From contig CAYZSE010000049.1 in the NCBI GenBank assembly GCA_964481035.1, forward strand, positions 1-20,848: DNA of 20,848 nt, read 5' to 3'. Positions within the stretch are counted from its first letter, which is position 1; each line of letters starts with the position of its first letter. The DNA comes from JAAAPF01 sp964481035. GTDB lineage: Bacteria; Pseudomonadota; Alphaproteobacteria; Geminicoccales; Geminicoccaceae. Of the stretch, positions 1-6,767 are shown one piece after another. The notes beneath the pieces were generated by a model, which searched no databases, had not been told where the DNA came from, and worked only from the letters and a program-made list of their open reading frames with translations. The position numbers were made by a program, and so were the translations under genes.

Positions 1-224
1 CGAGAGCGGCTCGGTCGGCTGACGCTGCCGTGCGGCGGTGCGACTGGTGGCGGCTTGGTGGGTCGGTCATCCTCGTTCGGCTGCTTGCCATCGTCCGCCT
101 CGTCGGCGCCCGCAGGCGCGAGCAATCCGACGAGTGGGCCGTCACCCGCCGCTACTTCAGCCTGAAGAGCCTCGCCCGCTTGAACGATACTGCACCCGTC
201 AGGCTGCCCGCCGTGGCCGCCTCA
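1..224 (+). pseudogene. Truncated, frameshifted IS256-family transposase remnant
   Basis: This is the coding part of the decayed insertion sequence. Only about the last 45 codons (87-221) are recognisable, containing the EQSDEWAV and VRLPAVAA blocks. The DDE catalytic core would lie upstream, outside the window or destroyed. The expected stop codon is replaced by TCA, so the frame runs on to 416 across the proB 3' end on the other strand. It cannot encode an active transposase as seen here. Confidence 0.55.
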
Positions 225-281
225 TCAACCTCGGATCTCACCGAGGACCGGCGCTCCTGCACCACGCCTGTGGGCACAACC
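1..281 (+). mobile_element. Decayed 3' end of an IS256-family (Mutator-type) insertion sequence
   Basis: Reading the plus strand in the frame of positions 87-221 gives AIVRLVGARRREQSDEWAV followed by RRYFSLKSLARLND and a VRLPAVAA ending. This is the characteristic C-terminal region of IS256-family transposases, whose usual form is close to LVGAILLEQNDEWAV. The block ILLEQ is degraded to RRREQ, and the codon where a TGA stop is expected (222-224) reads TCA. Upstream of about position 85 the similarity appears to slip into other frames, so the gene is broken. The stretch at 252-281, with its CTCCTGCACCACG and GTGGGCACAACC segments, resembles the terminal inverted-repeat region of such elements. 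The right boundary is approximate and the left part lies outside the window. The family assignment is from memory of IS256 transposases. Confidence 0.6.
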
Positions 282-298
282 GAGCCGTGTTCGGCGCC

Positions 299-1411
299 TC
301 AGAGGAGAACGAGGTGGTCGCGGTGGATCATCTCGTCGCGGCCGCGAAAGCCGAGGATGCGCGCGGTCGCCTCGCTCTTTTGGCCGGCGATGCGCCGGGC
401 GTCGGCGGCGTCGTAGGCGACGAGGCCCTTGGCGACGGTGCGGCCGGCCTCGTCCTCGACGAGCACGGCGTCGCCGCGGGCGAAGGTGCCGTCGACGCGG
501 GTGACGCCGGCCGGCAGGAGCGAGCGGCCGGCGCGAAGCGCGGCGACGGCGCCGGCGTCGACGGTGAGCGTGCCCAGGGGGCCGATCGCGGCGGCGATCC
601 ACTCCTTCCTCGCCGTGCGCGGCGAGGTCCGGGCGTGGAACAGCGTGCGCGGCGCGCCCTCGGCGAGGCGCCTGAGCGGCTGGAAATCGCGGCCGTCGGC
701 GATGACCACGGCGCAGCCCGAGCGGGTGGCGAGCCGGGCGGCCGCGATCTTCGAGACCATGCCGCCGGTGCCGACCGCGGAGCCGCCGTCGCCGGCCATG
801 GCCGCGATCTCGGCCGTGAGCACGGGCACGTCGTCGATGTGCGCGGCGTCGGCGCGGGTCCGCGGGTCGGCGGTGTAGAGCCCGTCGACGTCGGAGAGGA
901 GGACCAGGAGATCGGCCGCGGCCATGACGGCCACCCGCGCCGACAGCCGGTCGTTGTCGCCGAAGCGGATCTCGGTCGTGGCCACGGTGTCGTTCTCGTT
1001 GACCACCGGCACGGCGCCCATGCGCAGGAGGGTGTCGACGGTGGCCCGGGCGTTGAGGTAGCGGCGGCGGTCCTCGGTGTCGTCGAGGGTCAAGAGGAGC
1101 TGGGCGCAGGCGAGGTCGACCCCGCCGAGCGCGCTCGCATAGGCGTGGGCGAGCGTCACCTGGCCGGCGGCGGCGGCGGCCTGCTTCTCCTCCAGGCGCA
1201 GCGTGCCGGGGCCGAGCCCGAGCACGCCGCGGCCGAGGGCGACCGCGCCCGAGCTGACGACGATGACGTCGCGGCCCTCGTCCTTGAGCGCGCGGACGTC
1301 GCGGGCAAAGGCCTCGAGCCAGGCCGCGCGCAGCCGCCCCTCGCCGTCGACGAGGAGCGACGAGCCGATCTTGAGGACGATCCGCTCGACGCCGGCGAGC
1401 AGGTCGCTCAT
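299..1411 (-). CDS. proB: Glutamate 5-kinase
   Basis: This 370-aa protein phosphorylates glutamate with ATP, the first step of proline synthesis in the cytoplasm. The N-terminal amino-acid-kinase domain (about residues 8-250) begins with VLKIGSSLL and contains VVSSGAVALGRG (51-62), the substrate-site VVNENDTV (137-144), FGDNDRLSA (150-158), LLSDVDGLYT (171-180) and the GTGGM loop (214-218). A C-terminal PUA domain (about 280-360) is present, as in the full-length enterobacterial enzyme. The ATG at 1411 overlaps the obgE stop by 4 nt (ATGA), so translation is probably coupled and proB is the last visible gene of the rplU operon. The C-terminus looks complete. The usual downstream partner proA is not next to it. 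Instead an IS256 remnant starts about 18 bp beyond the stop. Confidence 0.96.
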   Translation of the reverse strand: MSDLLAGVERIVLKIGSSLLVDGEGRLRAAWLEAFARDVRALKDEGRDVIVVSSGAVALGRGVLGLGPGTLRLEEKQAAAAAGQVTLAHAYASALGGVDLACAQLLLTLDDTEDRRRYLNARATVDTLLRMGAVPVVNENDTVATTEIRFGDNDRLSARVAVMAAADLLVLLSDVDGLYTADPRTRADAAHIDDVPVLTAEIAAMAGDGGSAVGTGGMVSKIAAARLATRSGCAVVIADGRDFQPLRRLAEGAPRTLFHARTSPRTARKEWIAAAIGPLGTLTVDAGAVAALRAGRSLLPAGVTRVDGTFARGDAVLVEDEAGRTVAKGLVAYDAADARRIAGQKSEATARILGFRGRDEMIHRDHLVLL

Positions 1412-2424
1412 GCCGCCGCGGCGGCGCGCCGCGCCCGGGCGGCGTCGACCTCCTTCTTGGCCGCGCGCAGAAGCGCCGGCAGCCCGGTGCGGACGACCGA
1501 GGAGAGGCGAAAGACGGCAGCCCCGCTCGCGCCGCGCAGCTCCTCGGCCCGAGCGTCGATCTCCTCCTCCGCGAGCGCGTCGATCTTGGAGAGCGCCGTG
1601 AGCTCGGGCTTGGCCGCGAGGCCGTGGCCGTAGGCTTCGAGCTCCGCGCGGACCGTGCGGTAGGCGGCGGCGACGTCCTCTTGCGTCGCGTCGACCAGGT
1701 GGATGAGCACGGCGCAGCGCTCGACGTGGCCGAGAAAACGGTCGCCGAGCCCCGTGCCCTCGCTCGCCCCCGCGATCAGGCCCGGGATGTCGGCCATGAC
1801 GAAGGCGTCGTGGTCCATCTCGACGGTGCCGAGCTGCGGGCTCAAGGTGGTGAAGGGATAGTCGCCGATCTTCGGCTTGGCGTTGGTGCAGGCGCTGAGC
1901 AGCGTCGACTTGCCGGCGTTGGGCTGGCCGACCAGGCCGACGTCGGCCAGGAGCTTGAGCCGCAGCCAGATCCACATCTCCTCGCCCGGCCAGCCGGGAT
2001 CGGCGCGGCGCGGCGCGCGGTTGGTCGAGGTCTTGAAGCGGGCGTTGCCGAAGCCGCCGTCACCGCCCTTGAGGAGACGAAGCTCCTGGCCCGGCTCGGT
2101 GAGGTCGAAGAGCACGGTCGTGCGGTCCTCGGCGAGGATCTGGGTGCCGACGGGCACGGTGAGCAGAAGCGGCTTGCCGCTCCTGCCGGTGCGGTCCGAG
2201 CCCATGCCGTGGCTGCCGCGCTCGGCCTTGAAGTGCTGCTTGTAGCGGTAGTCGATCAGGGTGTTGAGGGCGGGATCGGTGCGCACCACGACATCGCCGC
2301 CGCGCCCGCCGTCGCCGCCGTTCGGGCCGCCGTCGGGGATGAACTTCTCGCGTCGGAAGGCGACGCAGCCATTCCCGCCGTCGCCCGACTTCAAGAAGAT
2401 CTTGGCCTCGTCGAGAAAACGCAT
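1408..2424 (-). CDS. obgE: Obg family GTPase, ribosome assembly
   Basis: Obg/CgtA is an essential GTPase that binds the 50S subunit and couples ribosome maturation to growth and the stringent response. The 338-aa product has the glycine-rich Obg fold (1-158, with SGDGGNG and GGPNGGDGG runs). A G domain follows, with the P-loop GQPNAGKS (166-173), the DIPG switch II (212-215) and a SKID guanine-specificity motif (279-282). SKID replaces the canonical NKxD; I believe this is a tolerated variant in alphaproteobacterial Obg proteins. No OCT extension is present. The ATG at 2424 is chosen over an in-frame TTG at 2442 because the family begins M(K/R)FLDEAK and a GAGGTGG ribosome-binding site lies just before it. 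The gene lies 65 nt after rpmA and overlaps proB by 4 nt. Confidence 0.96.
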   Translation of the reverse strand: MRFLDEAKIFLKSGDGGNGCVAFRREKFIPDGGPNGGDGGRGGDVVVRTDPALNTLIDYRYKQHFKAERGSHGMGSDRTGRSGKPLLLTVPVGTQILAEDRTTVLFDLTEPGQELRLLKGGDGGFGNARFKTSTNRAPRRADPGWPGEEMWIWLRLKLLADVGLVGQPNAGKSTLLSACTNAKPKIGDYPFTTLSPQLGTVEMDHDAFVMADIPGLIAGASEGTGLGDRFLGHVERCAVLIHLVDATQEDVAAAYRTVRAELEAYGHGLAAKPELTALSKIDALAEEEIDARAEELRGASGAAVFRLSSVVRTGLPALLRAAKKEVDAARARRAAAAA

Positions 2425-2489
2425 CTCCACCTCGAATGCCAAAGCCGGCCGCGGGCGCGACCGGCTTCGCTCGATCGACCGCGCGCGGC

Positions 2490-2759
2490 CTACTCGGCGG
2501 CGTCGGCCGCCGGCATGACGCCGATGAACGTGCGACCCTTGAAGCCCTTCTTGAAGACCACGCGCCCCTCGGCCTTGGCGAAGATCGTGTAGTCGCGGCC
2601 CATGCCGACGTTCTCGCCCGGATGGAACTTGGTCCCGCGCTGGCGGACGAGGATGTTGCCGGGGATCACGGCCTCGCCGCCGAACTTCTTGACGCCGAGC
2701 CGCTGGCCGGGACTGTCGCGGCCGTTGCGCGAGCTGCCGCCTGCCTTCTTGTGCGCCAT
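2490..2759 (-). CDS. rpmA: 50S ribosomal protein L27
   Basis: This 89-aa protein is bacterial ribosomal protein L27, whose N-terminal tail reaches the peptidyl-transferase centre of the large subunit. The sequence begins MAHKKAGGSSRNGRDS and continues with the conserved GQRLGVKKFGGE (residues 18-29), GNILVRQRGTKFHPG and GRVVFKK blocks. It has the short N-terminus normal for proteobacteria, not the cleaved extension of Firmicutes. The C-terminus carries a slightly acidic tail (DAAE). The gene lies 25 nt downstream of rplU and 65 nt upstream of obgE on the same strand, the classical L21-L27-Obg operon order. Its length and sequence are unremarkable. Confidence 0.97.
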   Translation of the reverse strand: MAHKKAGGSSRNGRDSPGQRLGVKKFGGEAVIPGNILVRQRGTKFHPGENVGMGRDYTIFAKAEGRVVFKKGFKGRTFIGVMPAADAAE

Positions 2760-2784
2760 GGGTCGCTCCTCTCCTCCCGGCCGC

Positions 2785-3099
2785 TCAGGCGACCGCGATG
2801 TCCTTGATGCGCAGCACCGTGAGCTGCTGGCGATGGCCGGTCTTGCGCCGCGAGTTCTTGCGCCGGCGCTTTTTGAAGATGACGAGCTTGGGCCCCTTGG
2901 CCTGCTCGAGCACCTCGGCCGTCACCGATGCCCCCGCAACCCGCGGGCTGCCGATCCTCGGGCTGTCGTCGCCGCCCACCATGAGGACGTCGGTCAGCTC
3001 GACGGTCGCGCCGGCCGCGGCGTCGAGGCGCTCCACCTGGATGACGTCGTCGGCGGCAACGCGGTATTGCTTGCCGCCCGTCTTGATCACTGCGTACAT
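2785..3099 (-). CDS. rplU: 50S ribosomal protein L21
   Basis: Ribosomal protein L21 is a 23S rRNA-binding component of the large subunit. The 104-aa product starts MYAVIKTGGKQYRV, which is diagnostic for L21. It ends with a strongly basic segment rich in KKRRRKNSRRKTGHRQ (about residues 75-90) and a final TVLRIKDI strand. The reading frame is open upstream to 3168, but the ATG at 3099 is chosen because the family begins exactly there. A sigma-70-like promoter at 3154-3181 would give a leader of roughly 48 nt. It is the first gene of the rplU-rpmA-obgE-proB operon. Confidence 0.96.
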   Translation of the reverse strand: MYAVIKTGGKQYRVAADDVIQVERLDAAAGATVELTDVLMVGGDDSPRIGSPRVAGASVTAEVLEQAKGPKLVIFKKRRRKNSRRKTGHRQQLTVLRIKDIAVA

Positions 3100-3127
3100 C
3101 ACTCGACCGAACGTCAAAAGGGTACGG

Positions 3128-3145
3128 GCCGCCCGGACGGGCAGC
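3128..3145 (-). other. Hairpin in the predicted 5' leader of rplU
   Basis: On the minus strand GCTGCCC (3145-3139) can pair with GGGCGGC (3134-3128) around a four-base loop, including one G-U pair. With transcription predicted to begin near 3147, this stem would lie at the extreme 5' end of the mRNA. It could stabilise the transcript or take part in ribosomal-protein feedback. That role is inference only, and a stem of this size is not rare in such GC-rich DNA. Confidence 0.3.
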
Positions 3146-3153
3146 GGGCGCGA

Positions 3154-3181
3154 ACAGTACTCCGGCACCGCACGTTGTCAA
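3154..3181 (-). promoter_or_regulatory. Predicted sigma-70-type promoter of the rplU operon
   Basis: The minus strand carries a perfect TTGACA -35 hexamer (3181-3176), a 16-nt spacer and a TACTGT -10 hexamer (3159-3154). The -10 keeps the important first, second and last positions of TATAAT. It lies 55 nt upstream of the rplU ATG and in the 119-bp gap shared with the divergent ybdK-like gene. It is the best promoter match seen in the window and fits a highly expressed ribosomal-protein operon. Confidence 0.65.
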
Positions 3182-3218
3182 CGCCGATCGGTCGCAACGC
3201 CGCCAGGGAGGACCGCCG

Positions 3219-4352
3219 ATGCAGGATTTCAGCCTCGGCATCGAGGAGGAATACCTCCTCGTCGATGCGGCGACGCGCGATCTCGTCGTCCAGCCCGGTC
3301 CTGGCTTCATGCGCGACTGCCAGGCGGCGGCGGGCGATCTCGTCGCCCACGAGCTGCTCCAGGCCCAGGTCGAGATCGGCACCCCGCCCTGTGCCGACAT
3401 CCACGCCGCGCGCCGCGAGCTTTCCCGCCTGCGCCGCGTCGTCGTCGACGCCGCGGAGTCGCACGGCATGCGCGTGATCGCCGCCTCGACCCATCCCTTC
3501 GGCGATTGGCGCGCCATGAAGCGGGTGTCGAAGGACCGCTACGACGAGCTCGCCCGCGACCTGAGGATCGTCGCCGACCGCCTCGCCATCTGCGGCATGC
3601 ACGTGCACGTCGGCGTCGCCGATGCGGACGTGCGCATCGATCTGATGAACCAGGCGAGCTACTTCCTGCCGCACCTGCTCACCCTGTCGACGAGCTCGCC
3701 CTTCTGGCTCGGCCAGCCGTCGGGGCTCAAGGCCTATCGGCCCACCGTCTTTCGCGACCTGCCGCGCAGCGGCTTGCCGGAGTGGCTCGAGGGTGAGCGG
3801 CAATGGCTGGATCTGCTCGCGACCCTCGACGCGACCGGGCTCTGCAAGGACGGCTCGAAGATCTGGTGGGATCTGCGCCCGTCGGTGCGCTTCCCGACCC
3901 TCGAGATGCGGGTCTGCGACATCTGCACCCGAATCGAGGACGCGCTCGCCGTCACCGCGCTGTTCCAGGCGCTGCTCGCGACGCTCTACCGCCTGCGCCG
4001 CAACAACCAGTCCTGGCGGCGTTACCGGCATCTCCTGATCGACGAGAACAAGTGGCGCGCGCAGCGCTACGGGGTCGGCGGCGAGCTCGCCGACTTCGGC
4101 TGCCGGCGGCTCAAGCCCTTCGCCGATCTCGCCGAGGAGCTGATCGAGCTGGTCGGCGAGGAGGCGGCGCGCCTCGGCTGTGCGCGCGAGGTGGCGCGCA
4201 TCCGCGGCATCGTCGCCGACGGCACCTCCGCCGACCATCAGCTACGGGTCTACCGCGAGCAGCGCACGTCCGGCGCCGACGAGCGCGAGGCGCTCGTCGC
4301 GGTGGTCGACTGGCTGATCGAGACGACCCGCGCCGACCTGGCGCTCGGCTGA
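3219..4352 (+). CDS. ybdK: Carboxylate-amine ligase, YbdK / glutamate-cysteine ligase type 2 family
   Basis: The 377-aa product belongs to the GCS2 family, ATP-dependent enzymes that join a carboxylate to an amine. E. coli YbdK shows weak gamma-glutamylcysteine ligase activity, so the true substrate here is unknown. Signature segments are SLGIEEEYLLVD near the N-terminus, LQAQVEIGTPP, ASTHPFGDW, GMHVHVGVAD (the metal/substrate region), RPTVFRDLPRSGLPEW, WWDLRPSVRFPTLEMRVCD and the C-terminal ENKWRAQRYG. The length is normal for the family. The ATG at 3219 follows a GGGAGG ribosome-binding site by 7 nt. The gene is divergent from rplU and convergent with the ECF sigma gene. The two stop codons are separated by only 6 bp, so read-through transcription could produce antisense RNA on both. 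Confidence 0.92.
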   Translation: MQDFSLGIEEEYLLVDAATRDLVVQPGPGFMRDCQAAAGDLVAHELLQAQVEIGTPPCADIHAARRELSRLRRVVVDAAESHGMRVIAASTHPFGDWRAMKRVSKDRYDELARDLRIVADRLAICGMHVHVGVADADVRIDLMNQASYFLPHLLTLSTSSPFWLGQPSGLKAYRPTVFRDLPRSGLPEWLEGERQWLDLLATLDATGLCKDGSKIWWDLRPSVRFPTLEMRVCDICTRIEDALAVTALFQALLATLYRLRRNNQSWRRYRHLLIDENKWRAQRYGVGGELADFGCRRLKPFADLAEELIELVGEEAARLGCAREVARIRGIVADGTSADHQLRVYREQRTSGADEREALVAVVDWLIETTRADLALG

Positions 4353-4358
4353 GGGCGC

Positions 4359-4934
4359 TCAGTCGCCTTCCAGCGCCGTGCGGAGCTTCTGCAAGGCGAG
4401 GCGAAGCCTCGACTTGACGGTGCCGAGCGGCAGGCCCAGCCGCTCGGCGATCGCACTGTGCGACGCCTCCTCGTAGAAGGAGATCTGCACCAGCTCGGCC
4501 TGCTCGGGCGGCAGGGTCGCGAGCGCCACCCGGACCCGCTTCGCCGCCTGCTCGTCGTCGTAGGCGACATCGGGCTCCGGCCCTTCGCTCGGGCGCAGCA
4601 GCGGCTCGTCGGGATCGAGCTCCGGGCGTTTTTCCCGGCGGATCAGGTCGATCTGGCGGTTGCGGGCGATGGTGAAGACCCAGGTGCCCACGCCGGCCTG
4701 GCGGCGGTCGTATTGATGCGCGCGCTGCCAGATGGCGACCATCACGTCCTGGACGAGATCCTCGGCGAGCGCGTCGCCGGTCCCGCGGCGCCGGTAGAAG
4801 CCCTTGAGCCGCGGAGCGTAGTGATCGAAGAGCGCGAGAAAGGCTTCGCGGTCCCGCTCCTGCGCCACGCGTTCGACGAGATCGGCGAGCCGGTCGGGGG
4901 TGAGGGGCTCGGCTGAGGGCGTATCCGCCGACAT
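4359..4934 (-). CDS. ECF sigma factor, RpoE/ChrR-type (ECF11-like)
   Basis: This 191-aa protein is an extracytoplasmic-function sigma factor that would direct RNA polymerase to a stress regulon. Region 2 (about 28-100) contains FDHYAPRLKGF, AEDLVQDVMVAIWQRAHQYD and the promoter-melting GTWVFTIARNRQIDLIRR. Region 4 (about 133-186) ends in the helix-turn-helix SHSAIAERLGLPLGTVKSR. By memory it is very close to Rhodobacter sphaeroides RpoE, the singlet-oxygen sigma factor (shared KGF, QDVM, VWQKAH-like and TWIFTIARNR-like blocks). In that group a ChrR zinc anti-sigma gene normally follows directly. Here the ybdK-like gene converges from the other side, so no anti-sigma is adjacent. No strong ribosome-binding site precedes the ATG at 4934. 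The ECF11 subgroup call is moderately sure. Confidence 0.92.
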   Translation of the reverse strand: MSADTPSAEPLTPDRLADLVERVAQERDREAFLALFDHYAPRLKGFYRRRGTGDALAEDLVQDVMVAIWQRAHQYDRRQAGVGTWVFTIARNRQIDLIRREKRPELDPDEPLLRPSEGPEPDVAYDDEQAAKRVRVALATLPPEQAELVQISFYEEASHSAIAERLGLPLGTVKSRLRLALQKLRTALEGD

Positions 4935-5168
4935 GCGCCTGTTCTACCGAGCCTCGAACGGCGACGACAAGCGGCATGCCCGGTCGACCACCGCGCGTCG
5001 GCACCGCCCCCGCGCCGCTCGCTCTTGCGTTCCTCGACGCAGCGCGCATATGTCGAGGCGCCCGGAGTGCCGTGCGTCGCTTACCGCGGCCTCGACGGCA
5101 TCGCTCATGTTCGCGTCCCATCCCGCCTCGCTCCCGGGCGAGACACGTCGCGATATTCGGAGGATCCC

Positions 5169-6764
5169 TTGGACGACGCAACCGTCCTCACCCGGGCCGG
5201 CGAGCAGGCGGCCCGCCGGCGGACCTTCGCCATCATCTCGCACCCGGACGCCGGCAAGACGACGCTGACCGAGAAGCTGTTGCTGGCTGGCGACGCGATC
5301 CATCTCGCCGGTGAAGTCAAGGCCAAGGGCGAGCGCCGCCGCGCGCGCTCGGACTGGATGAAGATCGAGCAGCAGCGCGGCATCTCCGTCTCGACCTCGG
5401 TCATGACCTTCGATTTCGCCGACTGCACGTTCAACCTCTTGGACACGCCCGGCCACGAGGACTTCTCCGAGGACACGTACCGCACGCTGACCGCGGTGGA
5501 TTCGGCCATCATGGTGCTCGATGCCGCCAAGGGCATCGAGACCCAGACCCGCAAGCTCTTCGAGGTCTGCCGCCTGCGCGACGTGCCCATCGTCACCTTC
5601 ATCAACAAGATGGACCGCGAGGCCCGCGATCCTCTCACGGTGCTCGACGAGATCGCCGCGGAGCTGGCCCTCGACACGACGCCGATGATGTGGCCCGTCG
5701 GCATGGGCCGCAACTTCAAGGGCTGCTGGGACTTCACCGGCGAGGCGCTGATCTCCTTCGATCATCCGGGCGAGCGGCTCCGGCTGCAGGCGAACCCCTT
5801 GCCCGACCCGGACGCGCTCGCCGAGATCGCCGGCCCCGAGACCGCCGCGCAAGCGGTCGAGGGCATGGAGCTCGTGCGCGAGGCTTGCCCGCCGTTTTCG
5901 CTCGAAAGCTACCGCGAGGGCCATCTGACGCCGGTTTATTTCGGCTCGGCGCTCAGGAACTTCGGCATCGCCGAGCTGTTGCGGGGGATCGCCGCCATGG
6001 CGCCCTCGCCGCGCCCCCAGCCGGGTCTGGAGCGCCTGGTCATGCCTGGCGAGGACAAGGTCTCGGGCTTCGTCTTCAAGGTCCAGGCCAACATGGACCC
6101 CAAGCACCGCGACCGCGTCGCCTTCGTCCGCCTGTGCTCGGGCCGCTTCGCGCGCGGGATGAAGCTCAAGCAGGTACGCACCGGCAAGCCGATCACGGTC
6201 TCCTCGCCGATCTTCTTCTTTGCCGACGACCGCGGCCTCGCCGACGAGGCCTGGCCCGGCGACATCATCGGCGTCCCCAACCATGGCGTTCTCCGCGTCG
6301 GCGACAGCCTGACCGAGGGCGAGGACCTCCGCTTCACCGGCATCCCCAACTTCGCGCCCGAGATCCTCCAGCGGGTGCGCCTCGACGACCCGATGAGGCA
6401 GAAGCACCTGCGCCGGGCGCTGGAGGATCTCGCCGAGGAGGGCGTGACCCAGGTGTTCAAGCCGATGATCGGCGCGCAGTGGGTGGTCGGCGTCGTCGGC
6501 CGGCTGCAGCTCGACGTGCTGCGGACCCGGGTCGAGAACGAGTACGGCATCCAGATGGGCTTCGAGCCCGCGCCCTACGTCACCGCCCGCTGGGTCGACG
6601 GGCCGGCGGCGGACCTCGAGCGCTTCGTCGACACGAGGAGGGCGGTGCTCGCCGAGGACCGGGACGGCCGGCCGGTCTTCCTCGCCCGCAACGCCTTCGA
6701 CCTGCAGCGCACCATCGACGAGTGGCCCGCTCTCGCCTTCACCGCGACCCGCGAGCGGGCCTGA
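5169..6764 (+). CDS. prfC: Peptide chain release factor 3
   Basis: RF3 is a ribosome-associated GTPase that recycles RF1/RF2 after termination. The 531-aa product has the P-loop SHPDAGKTT (24-32), the switch segment QQRGISVSTSVMTF, the G3 motif DTPGHEDFSEDTYRTL and the G4 motif FINKMDRE. The downstream domains include FVFKVQANMDPKHRDRVAFVR and the C-terminal GVVGRLQLDVL region typical of RF3. The TTG at 5169 is chosen because a GGAGG ribosome-binding site lies 5 nt before it and it gives the family's usual length of about 530 aa. The frame is open back to 5025, but that part has no protein-like character. It is followed after 3 nt by the phosphatase gene, so the two are likely cotranscribed. 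Confidence 0.94.
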   Translation: MDDATVLTRAGEQAARRRTFAIISHPDAGKTTLTEKLLLAGDAIHLAGEVKAKGERRRARSDWMKIEQQRGISVSTSVMTFDFADCTFNLLDTPGHEDFSEDTYRTLTAVDSAIMVLDAAKGIETQTRKLFEVCRLRDVPIVTFINKMDREARDPLTVLDEIAAELALDTTPMMWPVGMGRNFKGCWDFTGEALISFDHPGERLRLQANPLPDPDALAEIAGPETAAQAVEGMELVREACPPFSLESYREGHLTPVYFGSALRNFGIAELLRGIAAMAPSPRPQPGLERLVMPGEDKVSGFVFKVQANMDPKHRDRVAFVRLCSGRFARGMKLKQVRTGKPITVSSPIFFFADDRGLADEAWPGDIIGVPNHGVLRVGDSLTEGEDLRFTGIPNFAPEILQRVRLDDPMRQKHLRRALEDLAEEGVTQVFKPMIGAQWVVGVVGRLQLDVLRTRVENEYGIQMGFEPAPYVTARWVDGPAADLERFVDTRRAVLAEDRDGRPVFLARNAFDLQRTIDEWPALAFTATRERA

Positions 6765-6767
6765 GCG

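Noticed and set aside
38..1633. Long open frame on the plus strand opposite proB and obgE
   Set aside because: It is the shadow of the conserved minus-strand genes in GC-rich DNA. Its translation is an Arg/Gly/Ala/Glu-rich low-complexity sequence with no family features.
1408..2424. SKID in place of the canonical NKxD motif of Obg
   Set aside because: Ser or similar at this position is, to my knowledge, seen in other alphaproteobacterial Obg proteins, and the other G motifs are intact. It is therefore not treated as a defect.
4944..5108. 54-codon minus-strand frame (MSDAVEAAV...) ending 9 nt before the ECF sigma gene
   Set aside because: It is a possible leader peptide or small protein, but the ribosome-binding site is weak, the second half is Arg/Cys-rich, and third-position GC is lower than in neighbouring genes. 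It is not supported enough to call.
5159..5168. GGATCC sequences upstream of both the ECF sigma gene and the photolyase fusion gene as a shared sigma-factor -35 motif
   Set aside because: The downstream halves do not match each other in sequence or spacing (15 versus 17 nt), and GGATCC is a likely chance match.
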